A DNA stretch of 14,095 nt from an uncultured Oscillospiraceae bacterium (GTDB lineage: Bacteria; Bacillota; Clostridia; Oscillospirales; Ruminococcaceae), in the NCBI GenBank assembly GCA_910578965.1, contig CAJTSP010000065.1:1-14095 (forward strand), written 5' to 3'. Made by a program: the position numbers and the translations under genes. The notes beneath the pieces were generated by a model. That model saw only the letters and a list, made by a program, of their open reading frames with translations, did no database searches and had not been told where the DNA came from. This document shows positions 1 through 5,833 of this stretch, piece after piece (position 1 is the first letter of the stretch; each line of letters begins with the position of its first letter).

Positions 1-170
1 CCCCCATGCCTCCCATCACGGTACCGGACCCCACCCCCATTCCGCCGGTGGTTACCCCGGATCCGACCGCGGTACCCACCCAGGAGCCGACTGTGGAGCC
101 AACCCAGGAGCCAACGCCAGATTCACCCCCGAGCCCAACTGCGGATCCGGGTGCAGAGCCAACCGAGTAG
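1..170 (+). CDS. C-terminal tail of a Pro/Thr/Glu-rich protein, probably the PASTA Ser/Thr kinase (partial)
   Basis: The frame is open from the left edge (first full codon at 3) and ends with TAG at 168-170. The visible 55 residues are almost only Pro, Thr, Glu, Val and Asp, with near-repeats such as PTQEPTVEPTQEPTP, and look like a disordered, extracellular or wall-spanning tail. No catalytic domain is in the window. Position is the main clue: in Firmicutes the PrkC/PknB-type membrane kinase, whose outer part carries PASTA domains and often a low-complexity tail, lies directly before rsgA. The stop is only 6 nt before the rsgA start, so the two are probably translationally coupled. Another secreted Pro-rich protein cannot be excluded, since no PASTA sequence is visible. 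The identification is inference from gene order and composition. Confidence 0.55.
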   Translation, partial: PMPPITVPDPTPIPPVVTPDPTAVPTQEPTVEPTQEPTPDSPPSPTADPGAEPTE

Positions 171-176
171 CGGGCC

Positions 177-1085
177 ATGCAAAAAGCACAAACGGCCGCG
201 CCTTACATCGTTAAGGGCGTTGGTGGGTTCTATTATGTCAAAACGGCCGAGGGGCTGGCGGAGTGCAGGGCGCGGGGGCTCTTTCGCAAAAAGGGCATTG
301 TGCCGGTGGCCGGCGACCTCGTGCGGCTTGCCCAGGAGGGCGGCAGCAGGGTGATTGCCGAGATACTGCCCCGCAAAAATGTGTTTGTGCGCCCGCCCAT
401 TGCCAACCTGGACCTCTTGTTTTTGGTGGCCAGCACTACCCAGCCGGCTCCCAGTACCCTGATTTTAGACAAGCTCTCGGCTGTTGCGGTGGATAAAGGC
501 GTGCTCCCGGTGCTGGTTTGTACCAAGGCCGACCTTGCCGCGCCGGGCGGGCTGCAAAAGGCCTACGCCCTCTGCGGCTTGCCCTTTGTAACGGTGGATT
601 ACGCCACAGGGCAGGGCCTGGAGGAGCTGAAAGGGATGGTGCGGGGCAGGCTGTGTGCGTTTTGCGGCAATTCCGGGGTGGGCAAGTCCACCCTGCTCAA
701 TGCGCTGCTGCCCGGGCTTTCCCGCGAGACAAGCGGCATCAGCCAAAAGCTCGGCCGAGGCAGGCACACCACCCGCGAGGTTGAGATTTTTGAGGCGTTT
801 GGCGGCCGCATTGCCGATACGCCCGGGTTTTCCAGCCTGGATACCGGCCGTGCGTGCTACATCCCCAAAGAAAATTTACAGTATGCTTTCCCCGAGTTTG
901 GCCCTTATCTGGGGCGGTGCCGGTTTACCGGCTGCGCCCATCGGGCCGAGGCAGGCTGCGCGGTGCGGGAGGCCCTTGAGGCCGGCCTGCTTTCGCCCAG
1001 CCGGTATGCAAGCTACGCCGCCATGTACGACGAGGTAAAGGGCATACGCGATTGGCAGCGCCCGGCCGGCATGCCCCCCAAATAA
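177..1085 (+). CDS. rsgA: Ribosome small-subunit-dependent GTPase RsgA
   Basis: RsgA (YjeQ/CpgA) is a circularly permuted GTPase that binds the 30S subunit late in assembly. The 302-residue length is normal. An N-terminal OB-fold-like region (about 1-75) is followed by the permuted G motifs: G4 TKAD at 116-119, G1 GNSGVGKST at 164-172 and G3 DTPG at 214-217. The C-terminal zinc knuckle has the family spacing C-x4-C-x-H-x5-C (C248, C253, H255, C261). The ATG at 177 is 6 nt after the preceding stop and has no clear Shine-Dalgarno, which fits coupling to the upstream gene. In Bacillus the same gene follows prkC and precedes rpe and thiN. Here thiN follows without rpe. The 103-nt gap after it holds only a small hairpin (1094-1098 with 1103-1107). 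Confidence 0.97.
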   Translation: MQKAQTAAPYIVKGVGGFYYVKTAEGLAECRARGLFRKKGIVPVAGDLVRLAQEGGSRVIAEILPRKNVFVRPPIANLDLLFLVASTTQPAPSTLILDKLSAVAVDKGVLPVLVCTKADLAAPGGLQKAYALCGLPFVTVDYATGQGLEELKGMVRGRLCAFCGNSGVGKSTLLNALLPGLSRETSGISQKLGRGRHTTREVEIFEAFGGRIADTPGFSSLDTGRACYIPKENLQYAFPEFGPYLGRCRFTGCAHRAEAGCAVREALEAGLLSPSRYASYAAMYDEVKGIRDWQRPAGMPPK

Positions 1086-1188
1086 AGTGCACAGGGCGTT
1101 GGCGCCCGGCCGGCGGGGCGGCAAAAAGGCCCTGCGGCGGGGGCTGCGCGGCGGGAGGCCAAAAACAAAAAAGGGGAGGGGAGGCGCC

Positions 1189-1815
1189 ATGCGGCGCTGC
1201 GTTTTGCTGTCGGCCTGCCCGGTCGGCGCCGCCATGGCGCGGTATCTGCGGCCGGACGACCTGCTCATTGCCTGTGATGCCGGTTGGAAAAACGCCGCTG
1301 CCCTTGGCCGGCAGCCGGACCTCGTTGTGGGCGATTTCGATAGCGCGCCGCCCCCAACGGCCGGCCAAACGGTTGTGCTGCCCGCTGTTAAGGACGATAC
1401 CGATACCCATTACGCCGCCAGGCTGGCGGCCGGGCGCGGCGCCAAGGAGGTGCTGATGCTGGGGGCGTTGGGCGGCGTGCGGCTGGAGCATACCTTTGCG
1501 AGCCTTGCCACCGCGCTCTGGCTGCAAAAGCAGGGGATCGACACCCTTTTGGCCAACGAGCGCACCGAGATACGCATCCTTACTGCCGGCCGCAGCCTGC
1601 GGCTTGCCCGGCAAAGCTGGGGTTATTTTTCGCTGCTGCCCCTTGAGGGCGCGGCGGCGGGGGTTACCATTACCGGCGCGCGGTACCCCCTGGCCGGCGC
1701 TACCCTCACGCCCGACTGGCCGCTGGGCGTAAGCAACGAATTTACGGCCCCTGAGGCCGAGATCCGGCTTTTGTCTGGCAGCCTCGCGGTATTTTGCACC
1801 TTAAAAGACCGGTAA
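1189..1815 (+). CDS. thiN: Thiamine pyrophosphokinase
   Basis: Transfers pyrophosphate from ATP to thiamine, giving the cofactor thiamine diphosphate. With the start at 1189 the product is 208 residues, usual for the family. Family motifs are in order: GDFDS at 48-52 (metal/phosphate), KDDTDTHYA at 68-76, GGVRLEHT at 95-102 and SNE at 182-184 near the thiamine site. The frame could begin at 1087, but that adds 34 Arg/Gly-rich residues with no homology to the family. The ATG at 1189 follows a purine-rich ribosome site (GGGGAGGGG, 1173-1181) at good distance, so it is preferred. I see no TPP riboswitch upstream. The gene sits where Bacillus has thiN, between the kinase/rsgA pair and spoVM. Confidence 0.95.
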   Translation: MRRCVLLSACPVGAAMARYLRPDDLLIACDAGWKNAAALGRQPDLVVGDFDSAPPPTAGQTVVLPAVKDDTDTHYAARLAAGRGAKEVLMLGALGGVRLEHTFASLATALWLQKQGIDTLLANERTEIRILTAGRSLRLARQSWGYFSLLPLEGAAAGVTITGARYPLAGATLTPDWPLGVSNEFTAPEAEIRLLSGSLAVFCTLKDR

Positions 1816-1843
1816 AAAGGCAGGATGCCCGCACCTTTTTACC
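1811..1843. repeat. 10-bp inverted repeat across the thiN stop codon
   Basis: GGTAAAAAGG (1811-1820) is perfectly complementary to CCTTTTTACC (1834-1843), with a 13-nt loop. The left arm contains the thiN stop codon (1813-1815). The T-tract lies inside the right arm instead of after it, so this is at best a weak or bidirectional terminator. It might also protect the mRNA 3' end. Seen directly; function unknown. Confidence 0.3.
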
Positions 1844-1853
1844 CGCTTTTGGA

Positions 1854-1859
1854 TATAAT
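1854..1859 (+). promoter_or_regulatory. Possible -10 element upstream of spoVM
   Basis: A perfect TATAAT, within GGATATAATGGGG, lies 77 nt before the spoVM start. No -35 resembling TTGACA is present at 16-18 nt. In Bacillus spoVM depends on sigma-E, whose -10 is roughly CATACAAT. The bases here (GATATAAT) match partly, but no sigma-E -35 is visible either. A chance AT-rich hit in GC-rich DNA is quite possible. Confidence 0.22.
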
Positions 1860-1935
1860 GGGGTAGTCGCGGCGGCAGGGCCGCTATGGCCCGGCAAGCC
1901 GGCCGCCCCATATTGCCGAAAGGAAGGGATGCAAG

Positions 1936-2016
1936 GTGCAGGTGATCGTGGTAAAAAGCCCCAAGTGTCTGGCCGGCCTGCTCAGGGTCGTTTTTGGGAT
2001 CAAAAAGGAAGAGTAA
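1936..2016 (+). CDS. spoVM: Stage V sporulation protein M (SpoVM), 26 residues, GTG start
   Basis: SpoVM is a tiny amphipathic helix that inserts in the convex outer forespore membrane and anchors SpoIVA, founding the spore coat. This frame is exactly 26 codons, the length of Bacillus SpoVM, ending with TAA. The core reads VKSPKCLAGLLR (residues 6-17). From memory, 8 of 26 positions match B. subtilis SpoVM without gaps, including K7, P9, K10, L12, G14, R17 and G21. Pro9 is the residue known to be needed for proper localisation. A hydrophobic residue (Val) replaces Ile6, reported to contact SpoIVA. The ribosome site AGGAAGGG (1921-1928) is 7 nt before the GTG. The ATG at 1929 abuts that site and is in another frame. 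It lies after thiN as in Bacillus, and sipL and spoIVA follow. At this length it is easily missed by gene callers. Confidence 0.88.
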   Translation: MQVIVVKSPKCLAGLLRVVFGIKKEE

Positions 2017-2026
2017 AAAGCATGTT

Positions 2027-2073
2027 CCGGCGCATCTGCCCGCAAGAGCGGGGGATGCGCCGGTTTTCTTTTT
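2027..2073 (+). terminator. Rho-independent terminator after spoVM
   Basis: CCGGCGCATC (2027-2036) pairs perfectly with GATGCGCCGG (2054-2063). An inner 5-bp helix (2039-2043 with 2048-2052) is capped by a 4-nt loop, and TTTTCTTTTT follows at 2064-2073. It starts 11 nt after the spoVM stop and should end the rsgA-thiN-spoVM transcript, separating it from sipL. Confidence 0.92.
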
Positions 2074-2211
2074 GCATACCCCTTTTGTCCGGCGAATATA
2101 GATGTTTTGAGCAGGCCCCGCGCCAAGCGCCCTTTTGGCGGCCGTCCGCGCGGCATCCGCTTGATTTTGCAAAACGCATGGATGCACCCGCCGCTTTGCG
2201 CGGCCCGGCCC

Positions 2212-2239
2212 GGCGCGCCGCAGCACCAGGGGGCGCGCC
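2212..2239. repeat. Paired GGCGCGCC palindromes before sipL
   Basis: The palindrome GGCGCGCC occurs at 2212-2219 and again at 2232-2239, and the copies can pair around a 12-nt loop, 43 nt before the sipL ATG. The whole 2074-2282 gap is GC-rich. I found no convincing sigma-A, sigma-E or sigma-K promoter and no small gene in it, so how sipL-spoIVA is transcribed is not visible here. A chance event in GC-rich DNA is likely. Confidence 0.3.
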
Positions 2240-2282
2240 GCCATCCAAAGCGTGAATCTCAAAACGCGAAAGGGGCGAAACC

Positions 2283-3800
2283 ATGGAACTAAAGGTGTTT
2301 AAGGACACCCTGTCCACCATTAGCAGCCTGTGCGAGGCCAAAGCCGAGCTGCCCATCGAGACCGAGATTCTCATCCCGGATTATCTGCCGCAGGTATTTA
2401 AGATCGTTAAATGCTTTGTGCATCCGGTCATTCTGCAAAAGCAGGTATCCGCAGGGCGCTGCACCCTGGACGGCTATCTGCGCTGCGTGGTGTTTTACCA
2501 GGCCGAAAACGACGCGAGCCTCTGCCAAACCGAGCAAAAGCTGCCCTTTACCAAATCTGTCGATCTCCCTGCCGCCGAGGCGCAGGGCTACTCGGTGCAC
2601 GCGGCGGGGGATGTGGAGTACCTCAACTGCCGGGCGGTCAACCAGCGCCGGGTGGACGTGCGCGGGGCGTATGCCCTCACGGTGAGCGTGGCGGGCGGCA
2701 TCGAGCAGGAGGTTATCACCGCGCTGTCCGGCGCCGGGGCAGAGCAAAAGCTTGTGACCCTCTGCGGCATGCGCGGGGTGGCCGGCATCGAAAAGCTCAT
2801 CACCGCCGAAGAAGAGCTGGCCTTTCCGCAGCCGCCGCTGGCCGTGCTGGATGTTTCGGGGGTGGGCACGGTGCAGGATGTCAAGCTTATTTCGGGCAAG
2901 GCAGTGGTCAAGGGCGAGGTTATGGCGTCGGTGCTTTACCGCACCGAGGCCGGCTACCATACTCAATTGCTCAAAAAAGCGGTACCCTTTAACCAGATTG
3001 TGGATGTAGAGGGCATTACCGAGGACTGCCAGTGTTTTGCCATGGTGGAGCCGGTGGGCTGCACCATGCTGGCGGGCAGCAGCCCCGATGCGGCCAATGT
3101 ACTCTCGGTAACCGCCATGCTGCATTTGCGGGTACTGCGCCCGGTGGAATGCTGTGTGGTAAGCGATGCGTTTTCAACCCAGTATGAGGCGGATGTGGCG
3201 TATAAGGCCGTTTGCCTCGAGCGGCTGGCCGGTGAGCTGGATCTCACGGTTGAGGCCCAGGCGGGAGGCGCCCTGCCGGATGAAAATGCCGAGATACTGC
3301 AATGCTTTGCCAGCCTTGCCCCGCTCGAGCTGGTGAGCGCCGGCGAGCAACTGGCCCTGCGCGGCCGTGCCACCGCCCATGTGTTCTGCATGAACAGCCT
3401 GGGCGAGATCGACTGCTACGACAAGAGCTTTGAGTACACCCTGCCGGAGCGGTATGCCGGCGCGGCCGAAAACTATCGCGTGGAGTGCTGGCCTACCGTG
3501 CTGGAGGTGCAAAGCCGCAAAAACGGCGGCGAGATGGCGGCCTCGGTAAGCATCCGGGTGTGCGGCCTTGTCATGGAGAGGCAAAAAGAGACGGTGGTAG
3601 ACTCGGTGGCCTGTGAGCAGCCCCACGAGCCCGAAGACCCGGCCGTGGCGCTGCGTATCTACTATGCCGGTGCGGGCGAAAACGTATTTGATATTGCCAA
3701 GCGCTACCATGTTTCGCCCGGGGGTATGCTGAAGGCGAACCATCTTGAAAGCCCGGAGCTTGGCGAAGACGCCCGGCTGCTCGTGCCGATGAACACCTGA
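2283..3800 (+). CDS. sipL: SipL-like SPOCS (DUF3794) + LysM protein, SpoIVA-interacting coat morphogenetic protein
   Basis: The 505-residue product has no signal peptide or membrane segment, as expected for a mother-cell cytosolic protein. SPOCS/DUF3794-like beta-rich sequence is recognisable at about 30-100 (IPDYLPQVFKIVKCF onward) and about 165-250, with a weaker third stretch near 310-430. Residues about 456-505 form a LysM domain (YYAGAGENVFDIAKRYHVSP, then NHL and LLVPMN). This architecture and length match SipL of Clostridioides difficile, where the LysM region binds SpoIVA and is needed for coat localisation. The gene starts at ATG 2283 after AGGGG (2271-2275) and ends 16 nt before spoIVA, so the two are almost certainly co-expressed. 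Other clostridial SPOCS+LysM proteins exist, but adjacency to spoIVA favours SipL. Confidence 0.86.
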   Translation: MELKVFKDTLSTISSLCEAKAELPIETEILIPDYLPQVFKIVKCFVHPVILQKQVSAGRCTLDGYLRCVVFYQAENDASLCQTEQKLPFTKSVDLPAAEAQGYSVHAAGDVEYLNCRAVNQRRVDVRGAYALTVSVAGGIEQEVITALSGAGAEQKLVTLCGMRGVAGIEKLITAEEELAFPQPPLAVLDVSGVGTVQDVKLISGKAVVKGEVMASVLYRTEAGYHTQLLKKAVPFNQIVDVEGITEDCQCFAMVEPVGCTMLAGSSPDAANVLSVTAMLHLRVLRPVECCVVSDAFSTQYEADVAYKAVCLERLAGELDLTVEAQAGGALPDENAEILQCFASLAPLELVSAGEQLALRGRATAHVFCMNSLGEIDCYDKSFEYTLPERYAGAAENYRVECWPTVLEVQSRKNGGEMAASVSIRVCGLVMERQKETVVDSVACEQPHEPEDPAVALRIYYAGAGENVFDIAKRYHVSPGGMLKANHLESPELGEDARLLVPMNT

Positions 3801-3816
3801 AAGGGAGGGCAGAAGA

Positions 3817-5292
3817 ATGGATACCGGTAAACTGTATAAAGACATTGCCTCCCGCACCGGCGGGGACATCTACATCGGCGTGGTGGGGCCGGTGCGCAGC
3901 GGCAAAAGCACCTTTATCAAAAAATTCATGGAGCAGATGGTACTGCCCCAGATCGCCAGCCCCGCCGTAAAGGCGCGCGCCAAGGATGAGCTGCCCCAGT
4001 CGGCTGCGGGCCGCACCATCATGACCACCGAGCCCAAGTTTATCCCCGAGACCGCCATCACGGTGGAGCTGGAGGGGGGCGGCAGCTTTAAGACCCGTCT
4101 GATCGACTGTGTGGGTTACATGGTGGAGGGGGCGATGGGCCACGAGGAGGACGACCACCCCCGTATGGTCAAGAGTCCCTGGTTCGAGGAGGAGGTCCCC
4201 TTTGACCTCGCGGCCGAAACCGGCACCCGTAAGGTCATCCGGGATCACTCTACTATCGGCCTTGTCATTACCACCGACGGCAGCATCAGCGATATCCCCC
4301 GCGCCCAGTATGAGCCGGCCGAGGAGCGGGTGGTGGCCGAGCTGGAGGAAATCCACAAGCCCTTTGTGATTCTGCTGAACTGCGTGGTGCCCGCCGCGCC
4401 CGAGAGCCTGGAGCTTGCCGCCGCCCTGGAAGAAAAGTACGGGCACACCGTGCTGCCGGTTAGCTGCGTGGACCTGGACGCCGAAGGGATGGATCGTATC
4501 CTGCAGGGGGTATTGTACGAATTTGGGGTTAAAGAAATTGCCTTTGCCATGCCCCGATGGATTACGATGCTGGACGCCGGCCACTGGCTGCAGGAATCGG
4601 TATATGCGGCGGTACAGGAATTTGCGGCCGGCGTAACCCAGATGAAGGATGTGGCCCGCGGCGCCGCCGGGATTGGCTGCGAGTATCTCAAGGCCTCGCG
4701 GGTACAGGCGCTTGAACTGGCTACCGGCCGGGTACGGATGGAGCTGGAGCTGCAGCCGGACATCTTTTATCGGGTGCTGGGCGAGACCACCGGCCTTGAA
4801 ATCTGTGACGAGGCCAGTCTCATGCCCTGCATCATCGGGCTTGCCAAGGCAAAGCGGGAGTATGAGAAGATTCGCGGCGCGCTCGAACAGGTGGAGGCCA
4901 CCGGCTACGGCATCGTAATGCCCACCATCGGCGAGCTGCACCTGGAGGAGCCTGAGATTGTGCGGCAGGGCGGCCGGTATGGGGTGCGGCTGCGGGCCAG
5001 CGCCCCCTCCATCCACCTGCTCAAGGCCACCATCAACACCGAGATTTCCCCCATTGTAGGTTCCGAGCGCCAGTCGGAGGAGCTGGTGGTCAGCCTTTTG
5101 CAGGACTTTGAGCAGGACCCCATCAAAATCTGGGAGTCCAACATCTTTGGCAAGAGCCTGCACGAGCTGGTCAATGAGGGGCTTCAGAATAAGCTGCTGC
5201 ACATGCCGCAGGAAGCCCGTGCCCGTCTGCAGGAGACCCTTGAAAGGGTCATCAACGAGGGCTGCTCCGGGCTGATCTGTATCATCCTTTGA
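3817..5292 (+). CDS. spoIVA: Stage IV sporulation protein A (SpoIVA), coat basement-layer ATPase
   Basis: SpoIVA is a cytoskeletal ATPase that polymerises on the forespore surface, held by SpoVM, and is the platform for the coat. The 491-residue length is nearly that of the Bacillus protein. The TRAFAC-like ATPase domain is intact: Walker A GPVRSGKST at 24-32 with K30, the sensor threonine pair T70-T71, and the Walker B aspartate D97 in LIDCVGYMVEG. To my knowledge all three have the same numbering in B. subtilis. The C-terminus ends GLICIIL, the hydrophobic end typical of SpoIVA and linked to localisation. The start at 3817 is supported by AAGGGAGG (3801-3808), 8 nt upstream and directly after the sipL stop. 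A strong terminator follows. Confidence 0.97.
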   Translation: MDTGKLYKDIASRTGGDIYIGVVGPVRSGKSTFIKKFMEQMVLPQIASPAVKARAKDELPQSAAGRTIMTTEPKFIPETAITVELEGGGSFKTRLIDCVGYMVEGAMGHEEDDHPRMVKSPWFEEEVPFDLAAETGTRKVIRDHSTIGLVITTDGSISDIPRAQYEPAEERVVAELEEIHKPFVILLNCVVPAAPESLELAAALEEKYGHTVLPVSCVDLDAEGMDRILQGVLYEFGVKEIAFAMPRWITMLDAGHWLQESVYAAVQEFAAGVTQMKDVARGAAGIGCEYLKASRVQALELATGRVRMELELQPDIFYRVLGETTGLEICDEASLMPCIIGLAKAKREYEKIRGALEQVEATGYGIVMPTIGELHLEEPEIVRQGGRYGVRLRASAPSIHLLKATINTEISPIVGSERQSEELVVSLLQDFEQDPIKIWESNIFGKSLHELVNEGLQNKLLHMPQEARARLQETLERVINEGCSGLICIIL

Positions 5293-5323
5293 GCGAGGCC
5301 GTCCCTGGAATATCCACCCAAAA

Positions 5324-5375
5324 CGCAAAAGGCCCGGGGCCGCTGCATATTTGCAGCGGCCCCGGGCCTTTTGCG
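5324..5375. terminator. Very stable 24-bp perfect hairpin after spoIVA
   Basis: The arm at 5324-5347 (starting CGCAAAAGGCCCGGGG) is the exact reverse complement of 5352-5375, with a 4-nt loop TATT. The right arm ends GGGCCTTTTGCG, so U residues lie inside the stem base and not in a long tail. It begins 31 nt after the spoIVA stop. Because of the A-tract/T-tract symmetry it may stop transcription from both sides. Confidence 0.88.
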
Positions 5376-5402
5376 CGGTTCAGGCTTACGCGCTACGGCA
5401 CG

Positions 5403-5432
5403 TTGGCAGAAAAGGCGTTTTGGCAATACTAT
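5403..5432 (+). promoter_or_regulatory. Candidate sigma-A promoter downstream of spoIVA
   Basis: TTGGCA (5403-5408, 5 of 6 to consensus) and TACTAT (5427-5432, 4 of 6) are separated by 18 nt. Start would be near 5439. No gene begins close by, but a terminator lies about 75-90 nt downstream, so it could drive a small RNA. Confidence 0.4.
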
Positions 5433-5438
5433 AGGGTA

Positions 5439-5531
5439 CCGGCGCACAGCAGGGGGGAGCGGGCTTTTTGGCCAAGGCTGCGCGTCCCGCCTTTGTTGCA
5501 GGGTAAAAAGAGGCGGATGGCCTCTGTTTTT
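5439..5531 (+). ncRNA. Candidate small RNA of about 93 nt, no family recognised
   Basis: The stretch runs from the predicted start of the 5403-5432 promoter to the T-run of the 5509-5531 terminator. It has no convincing reading frame. An internal helix is possible between GCGGG (5459-5463) and CCCGC (5486-5490). It does not show the conserved SRP RNA tetraloop region or the tmRNA/6S features I know. It could instead be an attenuated leader of the sugar genes that start at 5834. Inference from promoter plus terminator only. Confidence 0.25.
5509..5531 (+). terminator. Rho-independent terminator in the spoIVA-dehydratase gap
   Basis: AGAGGC (5509-5514) pairs with GCCTCT (5520-5525) around a 5-nt loop. 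G and then TTTTT (5527-5531) follow, with a second T-tract at 5536-5540. The A-tract before the stem can extend pairing. No gene ends nearby on this strand after the hairpin at 5324-5375, so it must serve a transcript that starts in the gap or reads through. Confidence 0.6.
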
Positions 5532-5584
5532 ATGCTTTTTGGGCTGCCCGAGGGCGAAAAATGGTGAAATTGCCCGCGTTTGCA

Positions 5585-5613
5585 TTGATTCTCGCTCGCC
5601 AATAGTGTAAAAT
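5585..5613 (+). promoter_or_regulatory. Sigma-A promoter for the sugar dehydratase/transferase genes
   Basis: TTGATT (5585-5590) and TAAAAT (5608-5613) have the ideal 17-nt spacing. The sequence is locally AT-rich against a GC-rich background. Transcription would start near 5620, giving a leader of about 215 nt before the dehydratase. Confidence 0.7.
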
Positions 5614-5833
5614 AGAACAAAATGGTAACAGTAAAGCAGGGGGCTGCCCGCCTTGCCTTTTTTGCCGTGTTGTTTCTGCCCGTGCCGTTTTGCCGGGGCT
5701 GTCCGGGCCTTGCCCTCCGCCGCGGCGGGTTGGCCGCGCCCGTAAAATACCGCCGCCCGGCCGCGCTCAAAACACGGGGAGCTCGGTATTTGCAGGGCTG
5801 CGGGGCCGCCTTTGAGAAATCTGGTGATACGAT
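5614..5833 (+). other. Long GC-rich leader before the dehydratase
   Basis: About 215 nt separate the promoter from the TTG start at 5834. The stretch is GC-rich with self-complementary parts (for example CCGCCGCGGCGG around 5716-5727), but I recognise no riboswitch and no eps-associated RNA. A frame opening at ATG 5622 codes a hydrophobic N-terminus. It lacks a ribosome site and would overlap the dehydratase by about 100 nt, so I do not call it. Confidence 0.3.

Noticed and set aside
1087..1188. N-terminal extension of thiN
   Set aside because: The 34 extra residues are Arg/Gly/Lys-rich and unlike any thiamine pyrophosphokinase. The ribosome site points to 1189.
1086..1188. TPP riboswitch before thiN
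   Set aside because: The conserved CUGAGA and ACCUGA elements are not present.
2074..2100. Sigma-E promoter using GCATACCCC or GAATATA before sipL
   Set aside because: Neither half has a partner at the required spacing, and the first abuts the spoVM terminator.
1794..2255. Plus frame of 153 codons spanning the thiN-sipL gap
   Set aside because: It runs through the spoVM gene and its terminator in another frame, has Arg/Pro-rich composition and no ribosome site at its start.
3571..5328. Long minus-strand open frame opposite spoIVA (585 codons)
   Set aside because: It mirrors the codon pattern of spoIVA, has His/Gly/Leu-rich low-quality sequence with no domain, and spoIVA itself is unmistakable.
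5439..5531. SRP RNA, 6S RNA or tmRNA
   Set aside because: GGCCAAGGC recalls part of the SRP RNA loop, but the conserved tetraloop and asymmetric bulge are absent, and the length and shape do not fit 6S or tmRNA.
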